Below, in pieces: positions 11,860-22,619 of a stretch of DNA of 64,000 nucleotides. Every line of letters begins with the position of its first letter. Within the stretch, counting starts at the first letter, position 1. The notes under the pieces are model-generated. The model worked only from the letters and a program-made list of their open reading frames with translations, had not been told where the DNA came from and searched no databases. The DNA comes from Dryococelus australis (lineage: Eukaryota; Arthropoda; Insecta; Phasmatodea; Phasmatidae). Where the stretch lies: assembly GCA_029891345.1 (NCBI GenBank), contig CM056998.1:172756332-172820331 (forward strand). Direction: 5' to 3'. Position numbers and translations under genes: made by a program.

Positions 11860-14120
11860 CCGCCGGAACCGCAGCCTACAGCCTTATTGTCCCCAAACCT
11901 ACTATTCCTATCTACTAAAATGCCTACAGCAGCAGGCACCATCTAGTGTGATCATCTTTTTATACGACAATATTTCATCAAATGGGTGGCTACAAGATTC
12001 TCAAACAAGAATTCTCTGACCTTTCCCTGTTTTCCATTTCAATAACTGCTTATGCTTGAACAAACAGAATGTCTATTATTTCAAGCTCACGTAAGTAACA
12101 AACCAAACGTTTAAAAATATTCTATAATTAATTGAAAAGCAAAGCAAATATGGGCATATGACACATATTTTAACCATAACACAACTACCAACTACAGTGC
12201 AACCTTACAATATGTTCTTATTAACGTGATTCACCAAAAGAGGGGGATAGGATATGGTTTTTATATAGGTGCATGTATAGGTGTGTGTGTAGTGGAAACT
12301 CATATTGGTCTCGCATGTGCACTTTTTCCAATCAATCAAATTTTTTTTGGACTGTCCGAACAAACATCCTATGTAAACAATGATAAAATATCTTACAGGT
12401 TACGACACTGAAAACATTAATCTACTTGCATACATCGGTCACATATTTTGTATGAAAGCCAAATTTATTCGTAACAATAATTTAGTTGTGAAATATCTAC
12501 CTTAGAACCCGTTGTAAGAATCTAAATTAATTTGTTCCAAGGGCATGTGAACAGACACTCCTTAACCTAAAATGCAAGTTTAATATGCCTGCTGCCACGA
12601 GTCGTTATACATTTTTTGAATTGCCTAATTTTTTTTTTAAGCGTTCTGTCACTATATATGTACAGTAAAGCACCAATGTAACGAACTTCGTAGCAGTAAA
12701 CAACTGTTATTTTGGTTGCGGAAAAGCCCATCCAAAAGATTAGGTTTTTGTTTCACGTAATTTTTCTTTGCGATTTAAGGCATATTATGAAAGTATTTTA
12801 TGCTGGCAAAAATATCATTTCATAAATCTGAACTAATGTCAGAAATTGAGAAATATTATGTTACGAAGTAACCCAAAAAAAAAAAAAAAAAAGAGGTGCA
12901 ATGTTTACAAAAACGTGTCATGGCCTAGCAATTCCAGAGATTATAACGTGACTTGAGATGGCGAAACCATGGCACCATGGCACGCAAAATAGGATTGCAA
13001 ATAGAATACATGTAGCACTTGTGGTGCGGTGGGTGTGCGAACTACATGTTCAGAAGTAGGCGCACTTCTCGTGTACAGCATCTATGGTATACTATTCTTT
13101 ATTCACTGGCGGCATGCAGGTAAGGTTAATGCCCGGTTCTCGTGTACGTCGATCACGCAGAGCGAAAAACAATAACAGCCTATCAAAAGCCGTTTCTAGT
13201 TTCCGTGCGAGTCGCGCAGAAAAGTTGAGCTCACGCTTATATATTTTCTACTCGCGCAAAGTGCAGACTTCGCTGATATTTCCTGAAGTCGGCTGGTCCA
13301 CATATTTTATGAGTTATTAATATTTTCTTGGATAATCGACGTGTATTGATGTAAACGTATAGAATGTTCAATGTACGTATTTATAATGAAGTACGTGAAT
13401 GTAAACGTTGATTTTATTCCATATTTGTATAAAATTAACGTAGTTTCAAAATGAACTGAATAGCTCTAAAATGTAAATTATATTTTTCATGTAAAAATAA
13501 AATTATTATCTCTTTAAAATCATTTAGTAAAATAAAAGCACTATAATGGAATTAATAAAGTAGAGAAGAAAGACGACAGAATTTAGTTTGTTATCTATAA
13601 TTTGTTTAAGAATTTTGATGTTAAAAATCACGAATTCAACAGCAAAATGGTTACGTAGAAAATTTTCTAACATGTGAACAACCATTTCAGGTTTAAAATC
13701 TCTCAAGTTCACTGTAAATATTCTTGAATATTGCAACGCCAGGTTTGTTACAATTTGCTCTTAACCATACTAACTTTGAAATCTGTAATATTTTAGTATT
13801 GATGGTGCGTGATGCAGTTTGATTTAAGTAAAAAATGTTCTCTAATTTTCAAAACCTTTATTAAAGGTTTTGCAGGTCTTTCACTGGTTATTACTGATTC
13901 ATCATCTTGTAACACCTAGAATTTTATTATTTTCTAGCTTTTTTTTTTTCAATCAGGGAAAATTCCTGTTTGGACCAGAAAAGCTGTGGTTAACCATAAG
14001 AAATATGTGATTAGTTCTCTTAAATACACCTGTGGGAACTAAAAAATTATATACAGAAGCAACATAATACGGCTTTTTATTTGGCCTTATCAGTTATCGC
14101 TCCGAATGCACACATTTGGT
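11860..14120. other. Gene-free AT-rich stretch
   Basis: No supported gene. There is a poly-A run near 12873-12891. 13020-13290 is a GC-richer patch with the word TTCTCGTGTAC twice. The remainder has nothing recognisable. Confidence 0.4.
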
Positions 14121-14127
14121 TTGTAAG

Positions 14128-14612
14128 TTATACGATTGTCATCAACTGCATGGAGTACGCAAGAAGCCATATGATTCCCGCTTCGTGAAAATCACCTTCA
14201 TGCCACAAGAACGTAATACCATCCCCATTATCAGATACGTGTATCTCAAAATCGTAGCATCCTAGTTGTCTACGGTATTTCATATTGGTGTGTGTTAGAT
14301 GTCGCAAATTGGAAACTTTCTGCAAATTTATGTAAATAGTACAAGTGTCACTATCTGGCTGTGTGAAAGCAAAAATATCAATTTCCATTACCTTAAAAAC
14401 CGTTTCTGCCTTATATTACGGTAATGAAATTCCAGCTGACGCTTAGCTGAAGCAATATCATATTTGTCTACACTTTTCATTCTAACGTTTAGGCTGTCAC
14501 AAGTCTTACATGTGTCTACACGGGGCTTTCTATATGCTACCCGAGGGAAATCAAGATACAAAAACCTGAAAATAAAATTTATATGTGGGTGTTTCTCTAT
14601 GATGCTTTCCAA
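14128..14612 (-). pseudogene. Relic of a multi-copy arthropod protein resembling DUF7869
   Basis: Two minus-strand frames abut at 14388 through a TAATG stop/start overlap. The upstream frame (14612-14388) reads through FRFLYLDFP and a conserved-looking PRVDTCKTCDSLNVRMK to a basic end. The downstream frame (14388-14128) has FAFTQPDSDTCTIYINLQK, YRRQLGCYDFEIHV and FLWHEGDFHEAG. The tyrosine-rich YRRQL-YDF-IHV step and the (Y/F)(L/M)WHEG motif recall the DUF7869 family, which occurs in many copies in arthropods and is probably transposon-derived (established only loosely). The frame change between the halves suggests a broken copy. An unspliced intron is possible, since AAGGTAATG sits at the junction and could be a splice donor. 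Confidence 0.5.
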
Positions 14613-14619
14613 AGTCTGT

Positions 14620-16050
14620 GTAGGTTTAGATCAGAACTAATATATTCCTTGTGTGACTTCAGACTATTGTACTGTCTTGATTCCCTACAGATATAGTCAA
14701 TGTATTCTTACACATGATTTCTGTTTGCTTGCATATATTTAAAATGTGCTATACTATTTCGCATGTGTGTTTAACCATTTTATTTTTGTAACAATAGTTT
14801 CAATTCTTTTAGCAGTTACAACAATCGTATCCATGGATGTTTGTTTACATCCTCGACGGTGTTTCTCAGTGTCATCTGGAACTGTGAAACATAGAGTTAG
14901 CAGGATAGTTATGTTGTCCAGCGTGGCGCCTCTGGGCAGGTGGAATCTGTATTAACCCCGGAAAGTGTAAATATTGATCGTAAATTTTTTTATTCAGGAC
15001 ACGTTTCACATTAACTACTTTCTTGCATTATTACTGATAATGTATAGTTATCTTTATTGAACGTTTAGTGTGTGTGTGCATTACATATTTAAATTTAGTT
15101 TTGGTAGATTTAGCCCGTACATGGATTTTTTTTTTTACTTCGTCCAGTTAATGTGGCAGCTCTGGAGAAGCTGTTCATCTCTCAGCGAGATGACTCGCCT
15201 GCTTGTCCTTAGATTGTAATTAATACTATTGTATTGATAACTTATCGTGTTCGAACTTGTCGAATTTGCGTTTGTATGTCACCTGCAAAAAAATAATCAC
15301 CTATTAGACGTAACAGAAATTTGTAATGAAAATGCACAGTGGTCTTTGTGTGCATCAAACCGCCTGATTTTCCTATTGTATTAATAATATATCGAAAACC
15401 CCACAACTGGGTTTAGCAATAATTCGATTGGTTACTACTTACAATACCCTATTTGTTTCTATATTATATAACCCTGCTTTTCCTTAAGGCCTTACGTATA
15501 TGTGAAAACCCCACATTTCTAATTTATAATGTTTCAAATGCACAGTGATATACTATGCATCTCATGGCCTTCTCTCTTCCTAAATCCTCGTTAATAGTAC
15601 CACGAAATCGTTATTTTGACATTATAAAAGCGAGGCGAAGGTGGAACCTTTGCTGGTTTGCAGTCTTATTTTGTGTCAAATGTGCCTGTCCACTTACGTT
15701 ATGCTGAATTGTTTTCCAAGAACATTTTTTTCTCTTGTCCACTATTAAAAAACACGTGTGTCTGCCATTTTTAAGCACACTAAATATGGCAGACTCACGA
15801 TATGACGCAATGCGAGCGCTTTAAACGTCTCTTGGCCCTTAGCTCATTTATCACTTCCAGCAGTTGGTAGACATACAACTGTTGCCATCTTGCTGCAGCT
15901 ATTTCAACCCCTAGGAGTTGACTTGGTGCGTAGAACTAATAGAGTTACATTAGTATTGGTTTCTATACCATGTGGCGCAGCAAAACTCATTTTCGCTATT
16001 TTGGCTATTAGCTCCTTTATAAATCCCCCATTTTCTCTCTTCTCTCTTTC
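14620..16050. other. Gene-free stretch
   Basis: No supported gene. The words GTGAAAACCCCACA or GAAAACCCCACA occur near 15395 and 15503, about 110 bases apart, suggesting an old duplicated element. Nothing else is recognised. Confidence 0.4.
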
Positions 16051-16056
16051 TCTCTG

Positions 16057-16058
<2 letters not shown>

Positions 16059-16093
<35 letters not shown>
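16059..16093. repeat. (AT)n microsatellite
   Basis: An uninterrupted AT dinucleotide run, preceded by a CT-rich run. Confidence 0.95.
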
Positions 16094-16095
<2 letters not shown>

Positions 16096-16756
16096 GGACA
16101 CAAACATACCAATATGGCAGGTGTTTTCAAGTATATTTTATTATAAGTTTCTGTAACTTTTTCCGACTGTCCATTTATTCTTAATTTAACTATTAGATAT
16201 ATGCTACTGTTGTGAGGTGTGAAAAGATATAGAATTATATCTTTCGGGTAACCGCAAATTATGGATTGCAAATCAAGGTCAAACGGTAGGATAAAAAATT
16301 ACAATATTTTTTTGGAAAAAAATTGGTCGTTTAAATACAAAATGCGCACAGCGAAGTTACTATGCAATATTTCTGCAGCTTCTGCTGCCAGAAAGTGTAT
16401 ACCGTGAATTTTAATGAACACACTTGATGTCTTATCCATAGTAATGCTGGCAGCAGAAATGTAAGAAATTTTAGTTCGCAATGTTCAACATGAAGGTCAC
16501 TGGAGTTGGTTATTTTTGTGTTGCACAGACTGGAGAATTAAACGTTACCTTGTTAGCACGTGTTTTAAGATTTTATTCTCGCCACATTTTGTATCATTGC
16601 TACATATTTTAAATTAGAATTTCCATGTGCCCTCTCACTTTACTTATGCCTCAAGTGGGTGTAAATAAGGAACTTTTAGTAAAGTAAATATGTATCCTAT
16701 ATGCCAATTCTTGCACTTAGAACATTAAATTAACAAGAAGTTAAAAAGGAAATTCT

Positions 16757-16892
16757 CTGTTCACAATTTAAGTGTTGCACTTTATGTTCCACATTAATAC
16801 GTGGAATTATTTGTAATGAAATACTTGCAATTAATGACAGTGACTTTCTTCATAGTTTAGTTACAAAAGTTCTCAGTTAACCGTGAACAGCA
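16757..16892. mobile_element. Short variant of the GTTCACGG terminal repeats
   Basis: The right end, AAAAGTTCTCAGTTAACCGT followed by GAACAGC, is a clear terminal repeat of the family. A worn mirror image, CTGTTCACAATTTAAGTG, lies 110 bases to the left. The interior is unlike the ~415-bp copies. It may be a solo deletion derivative. Confidence 0.35.
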
Positions 16893-16950
16893 TTTATTAC
16901 GGCTAAGGTTAATTCTGCTTAGGTTATGAACAAAACGAGTTTTCTTACGT

Positions 16951-17187
16951 GAGAATTCGGCATAGGGAATATTTTCGCCTCTAGGTAAGCGCTATTGTTC
17001 TAAAAACAAGAACACTTAATTAAAATTTAAGCTCCTTGAATAGTAAAAAAGAAAGATTTTACTTAGTAACGAAGTTATTTTATATTTTCGTTTATGGCTA
17101 TTGCCATTATTTATTTTTGTAACATATATAATTGATAAATTCCGACACACATGTGATACTAGCGCTTACCTAGTGCCGGAAAATTCT
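16951..17187. mobile_element. Small inverted-repeat (MITE-like) element
   Basis: The left arm (TTTTCGCCTCTAGGTAAGCG CTATTG region) and the right arm (AGCGCTTACCTAGTGCCGG followed by AAAATTC) are inverted copies of each other, about 30 bases long with a few mismatches. The arms enclose roughly 170 bases of AT-rich DNA without coding potential. No clear target duplication could be fixed. Confidence 0.5.
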
Positions 17188-17244
17188 AGTTGCCAAACTA
17201 AAAGCATTTAGCTGCCCAACCTGAGTAGAATAAACTTTACTAAA

Positions 17245-17660
17245 GGCTGTTCACGATAAAGTGAGCACTTTAGAAATGAACCTTAGAGAATAGTCACTGC
17301 CCCTGCATGCATATATTTTAACGAGTGCACTGAGATACATTTGCCCAGTAAACCGGTAACGGTGGCTGGAAAGTAGTTCCATATTTTAACGTCGAATAAA
17401 AAGTGTTAGGTCACTATTTGCGAGAGCTCAAAATTATTTCTTTCGCGTTCTGTTTTTCTAATACATCGAAGTGTAAAAATAAGTATATTTGTGAAGTATT
17501 TACTATCTTAATAATTTCACAGTTCCACTTGACCGACGCGTGAATAAAGCGAAGATGCCCATGGCAATGTTAATTTCACATAAGGCGAAGGAATACACAA
17601 CGTGCTTAAAAGTAGATGGTAAGCAGGGCTTTCAAAAGTGCTCATTTTACCGTGAACCGT
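17245..17660 (-). mobile_element. GTTCACGG-family element, copy b (reverse orientation)
   Basis: Complete copy, 416 bp. The left end is GGCTGTTCACGATAAAGTGA and the right end is TTTTACCGTGAACCG, with the family interior in reverse orientation. In this copy the short frame MNKAKMPMAMLISHKAKEY and on through TTCLKVDGKQGFQKCSFYRE is open and reads out through the terminal repeat into the GC-rich flank. See the family description at 40008-40428. Confidence 0.85.
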
Positions 17661-18740
17661 GTATACGGCCACGCCAGTGTTGCAGCAGGCAGAACGACAC
17701 GCGACTGGCAGAAAGTGTTGGAGATACCACACGGATGGATAGCGAGGATCCTGCGACTGCCAAGTGGCAGGCGATGGGCGAGGATAACCCAGCTCCCCCT
17801 CTTCCCCCCCGCCCATGTTACCCAACCCGCCGTGGATCTCCCGTGTCTGGTAATCATATTGTCCGGACCAGCTGACGGAGACTACCCCCTCCCCCTCGTC
17901 AAGAGCTCTCTCGCGGGACCTCCTGCGGTGACCGGATCACGTGGATCGATGCCTTTAGGGAGGGGTGGGGGGTTAGTGCCAGTGCCTGTCCCGCGAGGAA
18001 GAAACAAAACACCCTTGGCAAGAATGAGGAGGGGGTTGGTGCGGCAATGTAGGAGGGCGATGGCACTGCCTACTGGAAAAACAACAGCCACGTCGACTGA
18101 CTCGCCCTCTCTCGTATTTATACATTTTTCACTTGGGAAATTTAATGGCAGTGGTGTGCAACGGGCCTTTTTTTTTTTTTTTTTTTGCAAGGTGTCGTAA
18201 CCCTTATTGTAGCTTTGTCCGCAGGCTGCAAGCGTAAAAATTCGCAATAATTTCAAAGTATATATTTAAAAAATTACTGTACTCGACAGTATTGTTTATT
18301 AAAACAAAACAATATTCCGTCACATAAACTTTATTAATTATAGAAAATTCCATACATATCGGTAGCAATTAATGTTTATTTCTATACATGCAATAATATT
18401 TATACTGTACAAATAAGTCTACTGGCCGCTTAACAATAAACGGCGGGTCGTGGGTTGGACACCACTTGCCTATTGTAACTAAAATGAAGTTATATAAATT
18501 ATTAAATGGTGATTAATTATGTTACACAAAGTGATAGTTACACTATAAGCTTTTGGCGAGACAGGTCCAATTCATTTTCAAAACCTGTACTTATCGTTGC
18601 TGCAGCACGACTTATGAGATTTGCATGACTTGTCCAATATATATGTACTGTCTGCGTGTATGAAAAATATATAAAATAAATGCAAAAAAAAAAGCAAGAA
18701 ACGGGAAGCGACGAGCTGCAGGCCAAGCTGCATGGCCAAG
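17661..18740. other. GC-rich then AT-rich unassigned stretch
   Basis: 17661-18160 is GC-rich with overlapping open frames on both strands. None has a recognisable motif, and the longest plus-strand one begins inside the neighbouring element. A 21-base T run lies near 18166-18186. 18190-18740 is AT-rich with nothing recognised. Confidence 0.4.
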
Positions 18741-18925
18741 GATGGGTCCAAAGATAATGTGTTGCCAAACGTTATATACAGGTTATTCCAGGACGAGCTT
18801 TTTAAGGACCACACCACCTGAATTCTTAGCAAGAGACAAAAATGTTAGTGGCAAAAAGTCGTACGATGAAATTTTTCGTGCTCAATGTGGCAACACAGCG
18901 TGGATTTTGTCCCGCCTTGCGCTCC

Positions 18926-18992
18926 ACTGATATCGTACTACAGCTGTCCTAGCCATCAAATTATGGGCGCGGGTTCGAATCCCGGTCAGTAC
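18926..18992 (+). repeat. tRNA-like sequence, truncated
   Basis: A good B-box/T-arm (CGGGTTCGAATCCCG) is followed by GTCAGT, which can pair with ACTGAT at the 5' end, mimicking an acceptor stem. The whole is about 66 bases, shorter than a tRNA, and the D-arm/A-box is poor. It is probably a tRNA pseudogene or a SINE head, not a working tRNA. Confidence 0.45.
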
Positions 18993-19217
18993 TAACATTT
19001 TAGCAATGTGTAGTTTACGTGACACGCATAGGAATACAAGGACGTGAAATCAACAAGTATTCGAACCCATTTGTCACGGTTAATGTGCCAACTGTTGCGT
19101 AGTGCCGTGATCGGCAGTGAAGTTGAGTGTCTGGAAACATCGCATAGGAAGTGTGTATACGTGTTGTGGTGGAGAGGACAGCAGTAACTGTGGTGGGAAG
19201 ATCAGTTGAAACAGTCG

Positions 19218-20175
19218 TTATATTGGTATCGTTTGACAGATTGTGTTCGTAGTGCTCCCTTGTAACGTTCCCTTTACAAATGTAAACGTGTGCACATTGA
19301 TATCAACTAAAACATATGCAATTACATCCCCCACATTCAATGTGCAGGTATCAGTGAAGTGCCTCTGGACATGTGAAAACAAACTGTGTTCATCTCGGCA
19401 CTGCCCATGTTGCCTCCACACGAGGATGCTTTGGTCGTTGCCAATAAAAGAAAAGCAGATCTCATTACTGAAGATTATCCTCTGCCTTCCATTCTGCATG
19501 GCTCCATGACAGTCGGTGATCATGCCATTGCAGTCTGTGGCGACGATGATGTGGTGCTAATGGTCTGTGTTTATGTAGTCCTGTGTCGTGCCGCAGTCTG
19601 CGAACGGTACTGGCACTCACAGGATGCTGCAAGCTGAGCATCACTGCTTACTGAATATCCGCATTCGTGGCGGTTGGAGCATTTCGCATGTGTCTGACAA
19701 TCCATCAGTTCTCACTGAGCAGGTTGGCGTAGTGGTAAAACACTGGCATTCAGGAGGACCCGGCTTCGATTCCCAGTCCACCACCCATCATAATTCTGGG
19801 ATGGGTCCTTAACAAAGGCCATGACCGGTTCCTTCCCCAATCCCTCTTCCTTGAGCAACTTGCACCTTCTCTAATGACCTCCCTGTCGACGCGACGTTAA
19901 GCACAAATACCTACCTACCGTCAGCTTTCCCCCCATTGTGATTCGTGACGGTCTCCCAGATCCTGTATGTCATGTGTGCATGTCTTCCTCTACTGGCGAC
20001 AGCAGCGTGCTACGGTAATGTCAGCACGACTGGTGTTGCACGTAATATAACGAAATGACAATCCCGCTTCCAGCAGCACTACGACGCGACCCCTCTCGGA
20101 CACATCCGTCTGTTCGAAGTGCTGCCGAGCTCGTATCCTAGAAATACGACACTTTGAAGGGATGCACCGACACAA
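19218..20175 (-). pseudogene. Tc1-like transposase relic, interrupted by a SINE
   Basis: Minus-strand order matches Tc1 transposases. The first DNA-binding domain is at 20175-19990 (FEQTDVSERGRVVVLLEAG, then SFRYITCNTSRADITVARC). The second helix-turn-helix follows at about 19635-19510 (LQHPVSASTVRRLRHDTG, then LHKHRPLAPHHRR). The start of the catalytic domain is at about 19500-19218 (NGRQRIIFSNEICFSFIGND, then ILVWRQHGQ, FVKGTL). The first catalytic aspartate position reads N (FSNE in place of FSDE). The C-terminal DDE part is missing. A different SINE family sits between the two DNA-binding domains. The copy is dead and diverged. Confidence 0.75.
19717..19919 (+). mobile_element. SINE, family B, inserted in the Tc1 relic
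   Basis: The tRNA-like head has an A-box (GGTTGGCGTAGTGG) and a B-box (GGCTTCGATTCCC). The body has GACCGGTTCCTTCCCC and a 3' conserved segment CTGTCGACGCGACGTTAAGC. This 3' block resembles a SINE tail shared by many insect SINE2 elements (TGTCGGTGCGACGTAAAGC type, from memory). It differs in head and body from the other SINE family in this window. A clean target duplication was not resolved. Confidence 0.75.
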
Positions 20176-20509
20176 AAAGAGTCAAAATGGAAAGCATGCA
20201 TGCCAGGATGATATTATACAGAAACGACAAAATTCGTGAGGTGAATCATTATGCAAAATAATGTGGAAATACACTGACGAAAATTAATATTAAAGGAAAC
20301 TGGGCCCTTGAAAATATAGTTTATAAACAGATTTTTTTTTTTTTTGCGAAATATCGGATACGAAGTGGAACTAAATTATGACACTGCGACCGTAGTTCTA
20401 TGTTACCAGTATCTTAATTGCAGTGAAATTTTCTAATCGTCCATATATACGAACTTTAGGAGGTGGCAGCTTCGATACTCCTAGTATATTAATGTATGCT
20501 ACATGTTGC

Positions 20510-20560
20510 TTAAAGTAAGTGTTTAAAATGTTCACCACCATCGTCCGTGAGTGGCCACAG
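20510..20560 (-). pseudogene. Possible C-terminal scrap of a DUF4817/mariner-like transposase
   Basis: The minus strand reads DDGGEHFKHLL then a stop. That matches the usual end of these transposases (NGGHFEHLL). Upstream sequence does not hold a long frame. Weak evidence. Confidence 0.35.
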
Positions 20561-21107
20561 CAACATACCGTACACGCATTTAGCTATTATTGTCTAAGTG
20601 CTAGGCACTCTATCAATGTAGCACAAGCTTTGTGTGCGTTTTACAGTGCAGTTGCAACAACACGACCACTTTTGTTAATGAGGTAACACAACTCAATAAA
20701 CCAATATCAAACGTTCATAATTCCTGATGGGGAAGATGTTGTAAGCTAGTTCCATTAAGGTGCGAAGTTTTAATGAGAGTTTGAATATCCTGAAAACATA
20801 AATCAACTTTCCGAAACTTGTAAGGTAATTCAATTACTTTTCCGATATTTTACCAAAATGGAGTTTAAAAACTCGATCTTCGTGGGTTAATGGTCTAATA
20901 TATTCCATAACAAAGAGAATTTACCATTTGATTTTGCATTAGGAATCGTCTCAGTAATTTTATCTGTTGAATTTCGCCCCATTCTGTATAGCCTGCATGT
21001 AAAGCGACAAGCCTCGCCCTTTCTGACGTCACTTGCACGGCCAAGAATTAAACGTGAATCACCTGCATGAATTCCATTGTAAAATCTACCCACCACGTTC
21101 CATTCCT
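20561..21107. other. Unassigned stretch
   Basis: No gene or repeat identified. Confidence 0.35.
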
Positions 21108-21366
21108 ATATGTTGCTTACTCGCCTCCCACCTAGACAAACCAGGTTCGATTCCCGGCTAGCTCTCTCCCCGATTTCCGCACGGGATGTTGGTCGGTGGG
21201 TTTTCGGGGATATCCCATTTCCCCCACTCTAGCATTCTGGTGCTTCTTCATACTCACATACCTCTTTTCACCCTCATCTGCTGTCAAGAGCTTGATGTTA
21301 AGATTTGTCCAAATCTCTTCACTCCACTCTCCACTGTAGTTTGCTTCCTTGTGGATGCAGTTAATT
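21108..21366 (+). mobile_element. SINE, family A, 5' truncated
   Basis: It begins inside the tRNA-like head (CTCGCCTCCCACC, B-box CCAGGTTCGATTCCC) and lacks the A-box. The body follows the family order: GATTTCC-CA-GGGATGTTGGTCG, GTGGGTTTTCGGGGATATCC, a C-rich link, then TGATGTTAAGA and TCCAAATCTCTTCACTC. Compare 49578-49807. Confidence 0.75.
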
Positions 21367-21399
21367 ATTCGACGGTAACTGTATCTCGATACCATTAAA

Positions 21400-22340
21400 A
21401 AGGTATTTTTGTATTATATTTCTTTCCTTAGCTGTTTATGAGACTAAGGAATATGGTCGCAAAAACCAAATGATACCTCACACATGTGAGGAACTTTCCT
21501 TATTGGACACAGTGTACCACTTTCGGTGTAATACTCCAAATGTGGGACACCGTGATTTAAAGCATTAAGAAGTTCCGAATCATCATAAGCACAGCATGTA
21601 TATTCAGATTATTCTTTATTACATAATTTCTGTGAAAAAAGTAAACAGTTATCGATGTTATCAATTTTGTATTTTTATTACTATAATGAGTTGTCATCAC
21701 ATGGTGACAAGACATGAAAAGGAGAAAAGCACTCAGCGTAGTCTCAGAGGAGCAGGAAGAAGGTGAAACACAACGAAGCTGGGGTTCTGCAAGAGACACA
21801 GAAATCTGCGAATGGTGCACGGGCTAAGAGATTCTGTAAGATGATCGGGCATCGTTCTTCCCACCTGCGACGCGTCCCTCCCTTCACAGTTGTGACGTTC
21901 GTATACTATTCCGTTATTATAAAATCTCCGATATAATCCATCCCCTTCCCAGCCGTCTTTTACTAGAAAGCTTGCGGGTCTACAGCGGTAACTCAAGACA
22001 TGAAGTGGGAGAGGTTTGTTCGGGGATTACGCCCGCCCGAGAAATGGCACAGCTATATATTTGGCCTCCCTACCCTCCTCTCCCCTTCGACAACCATTAT
22101 AGGCAGGCCATAAATATTCGATAGTGAAGCAGAACCCCTACGTGCCTACTACTGACGTGCATCAGACTTGAAATGTTACAAAAGTTAAAGTTATTATTTT
22201 AGGCAGGGGTGCTCACCACCCACGAACACTATTGCGAAAATAACCACCACATTGGTACGCCTTTCCTCTTGTTCTTCGGGCAGACATGTGGCAAGCACAG
22301 AACTTTTAAACATTTCTAGGAGTGCAAGCATAAATTACAC
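21400..22340. other. Gene-free stretch
   Basis: No supported gene. A minus-strand frame at 21733-21996 has no recognisable motif. Confidence 0.4.
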
Positions 22341-22344
22341 ACCA

Positions 22345-22612
22345 GGGACCGATGAGAAAATATAAATAATAAGAAACTGACAATGGTGAATGAAGATATT
22401 TGGATGGCTCTTAAAATCGATGTCTTGAGAGCTGATGAGAGTGAGGTAAGGTAAGCATGGGGCAGTACCAAAAGGGAGTGAAGTTTGGAGGGGGGAGGGG
22501 TAGATCCTTGAGAAGGTCCGCGACAAGCAGTATCGTCCGGCACAATTTCCACCTGCGAAATTCCGAGCGACCTTGGTGGGAGTTAGGTAGTCTAACCTCT
22601 ATGCCGCTGCAG
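22345..22612 (-). mobile_element. SINE, family A, internally deleted
   Basis: The minus-strand body and tail match the family: GTGCCGGACGATACTGCTTG, GATCTACCCCTCCCC, ATCGATTTTAAGAGCCATCC, and a T/A-rich tail. The head keeps CTCCCACCAAGGTCGCT. The stretch containing the B-box and the GGCCGGGTCACTC link is missing, so it could not drive its own pol III transcription. Confidence 0.75.
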
Positions 22613-22619
22613 CTCTAGT

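Noticed and set aside
11459-11942. Long minus-strand open frames of 118 and 149 codons
   Set aside because: They are translations of the purine tract (Ser/Leu/Phe-rich low complexity), not protein-like.
15890-16271. Frames with (Ile-Tyr)n stretches
   Set aside because: They are translations of the AT microsatellite.
16340-16470. Hairpin with TTCTGCTGCCAG and CTGGCAGCAGAA arms
   Set aside because: Only 12 perfect pairs with a loop of more than 50 bases; too weak to call an element.
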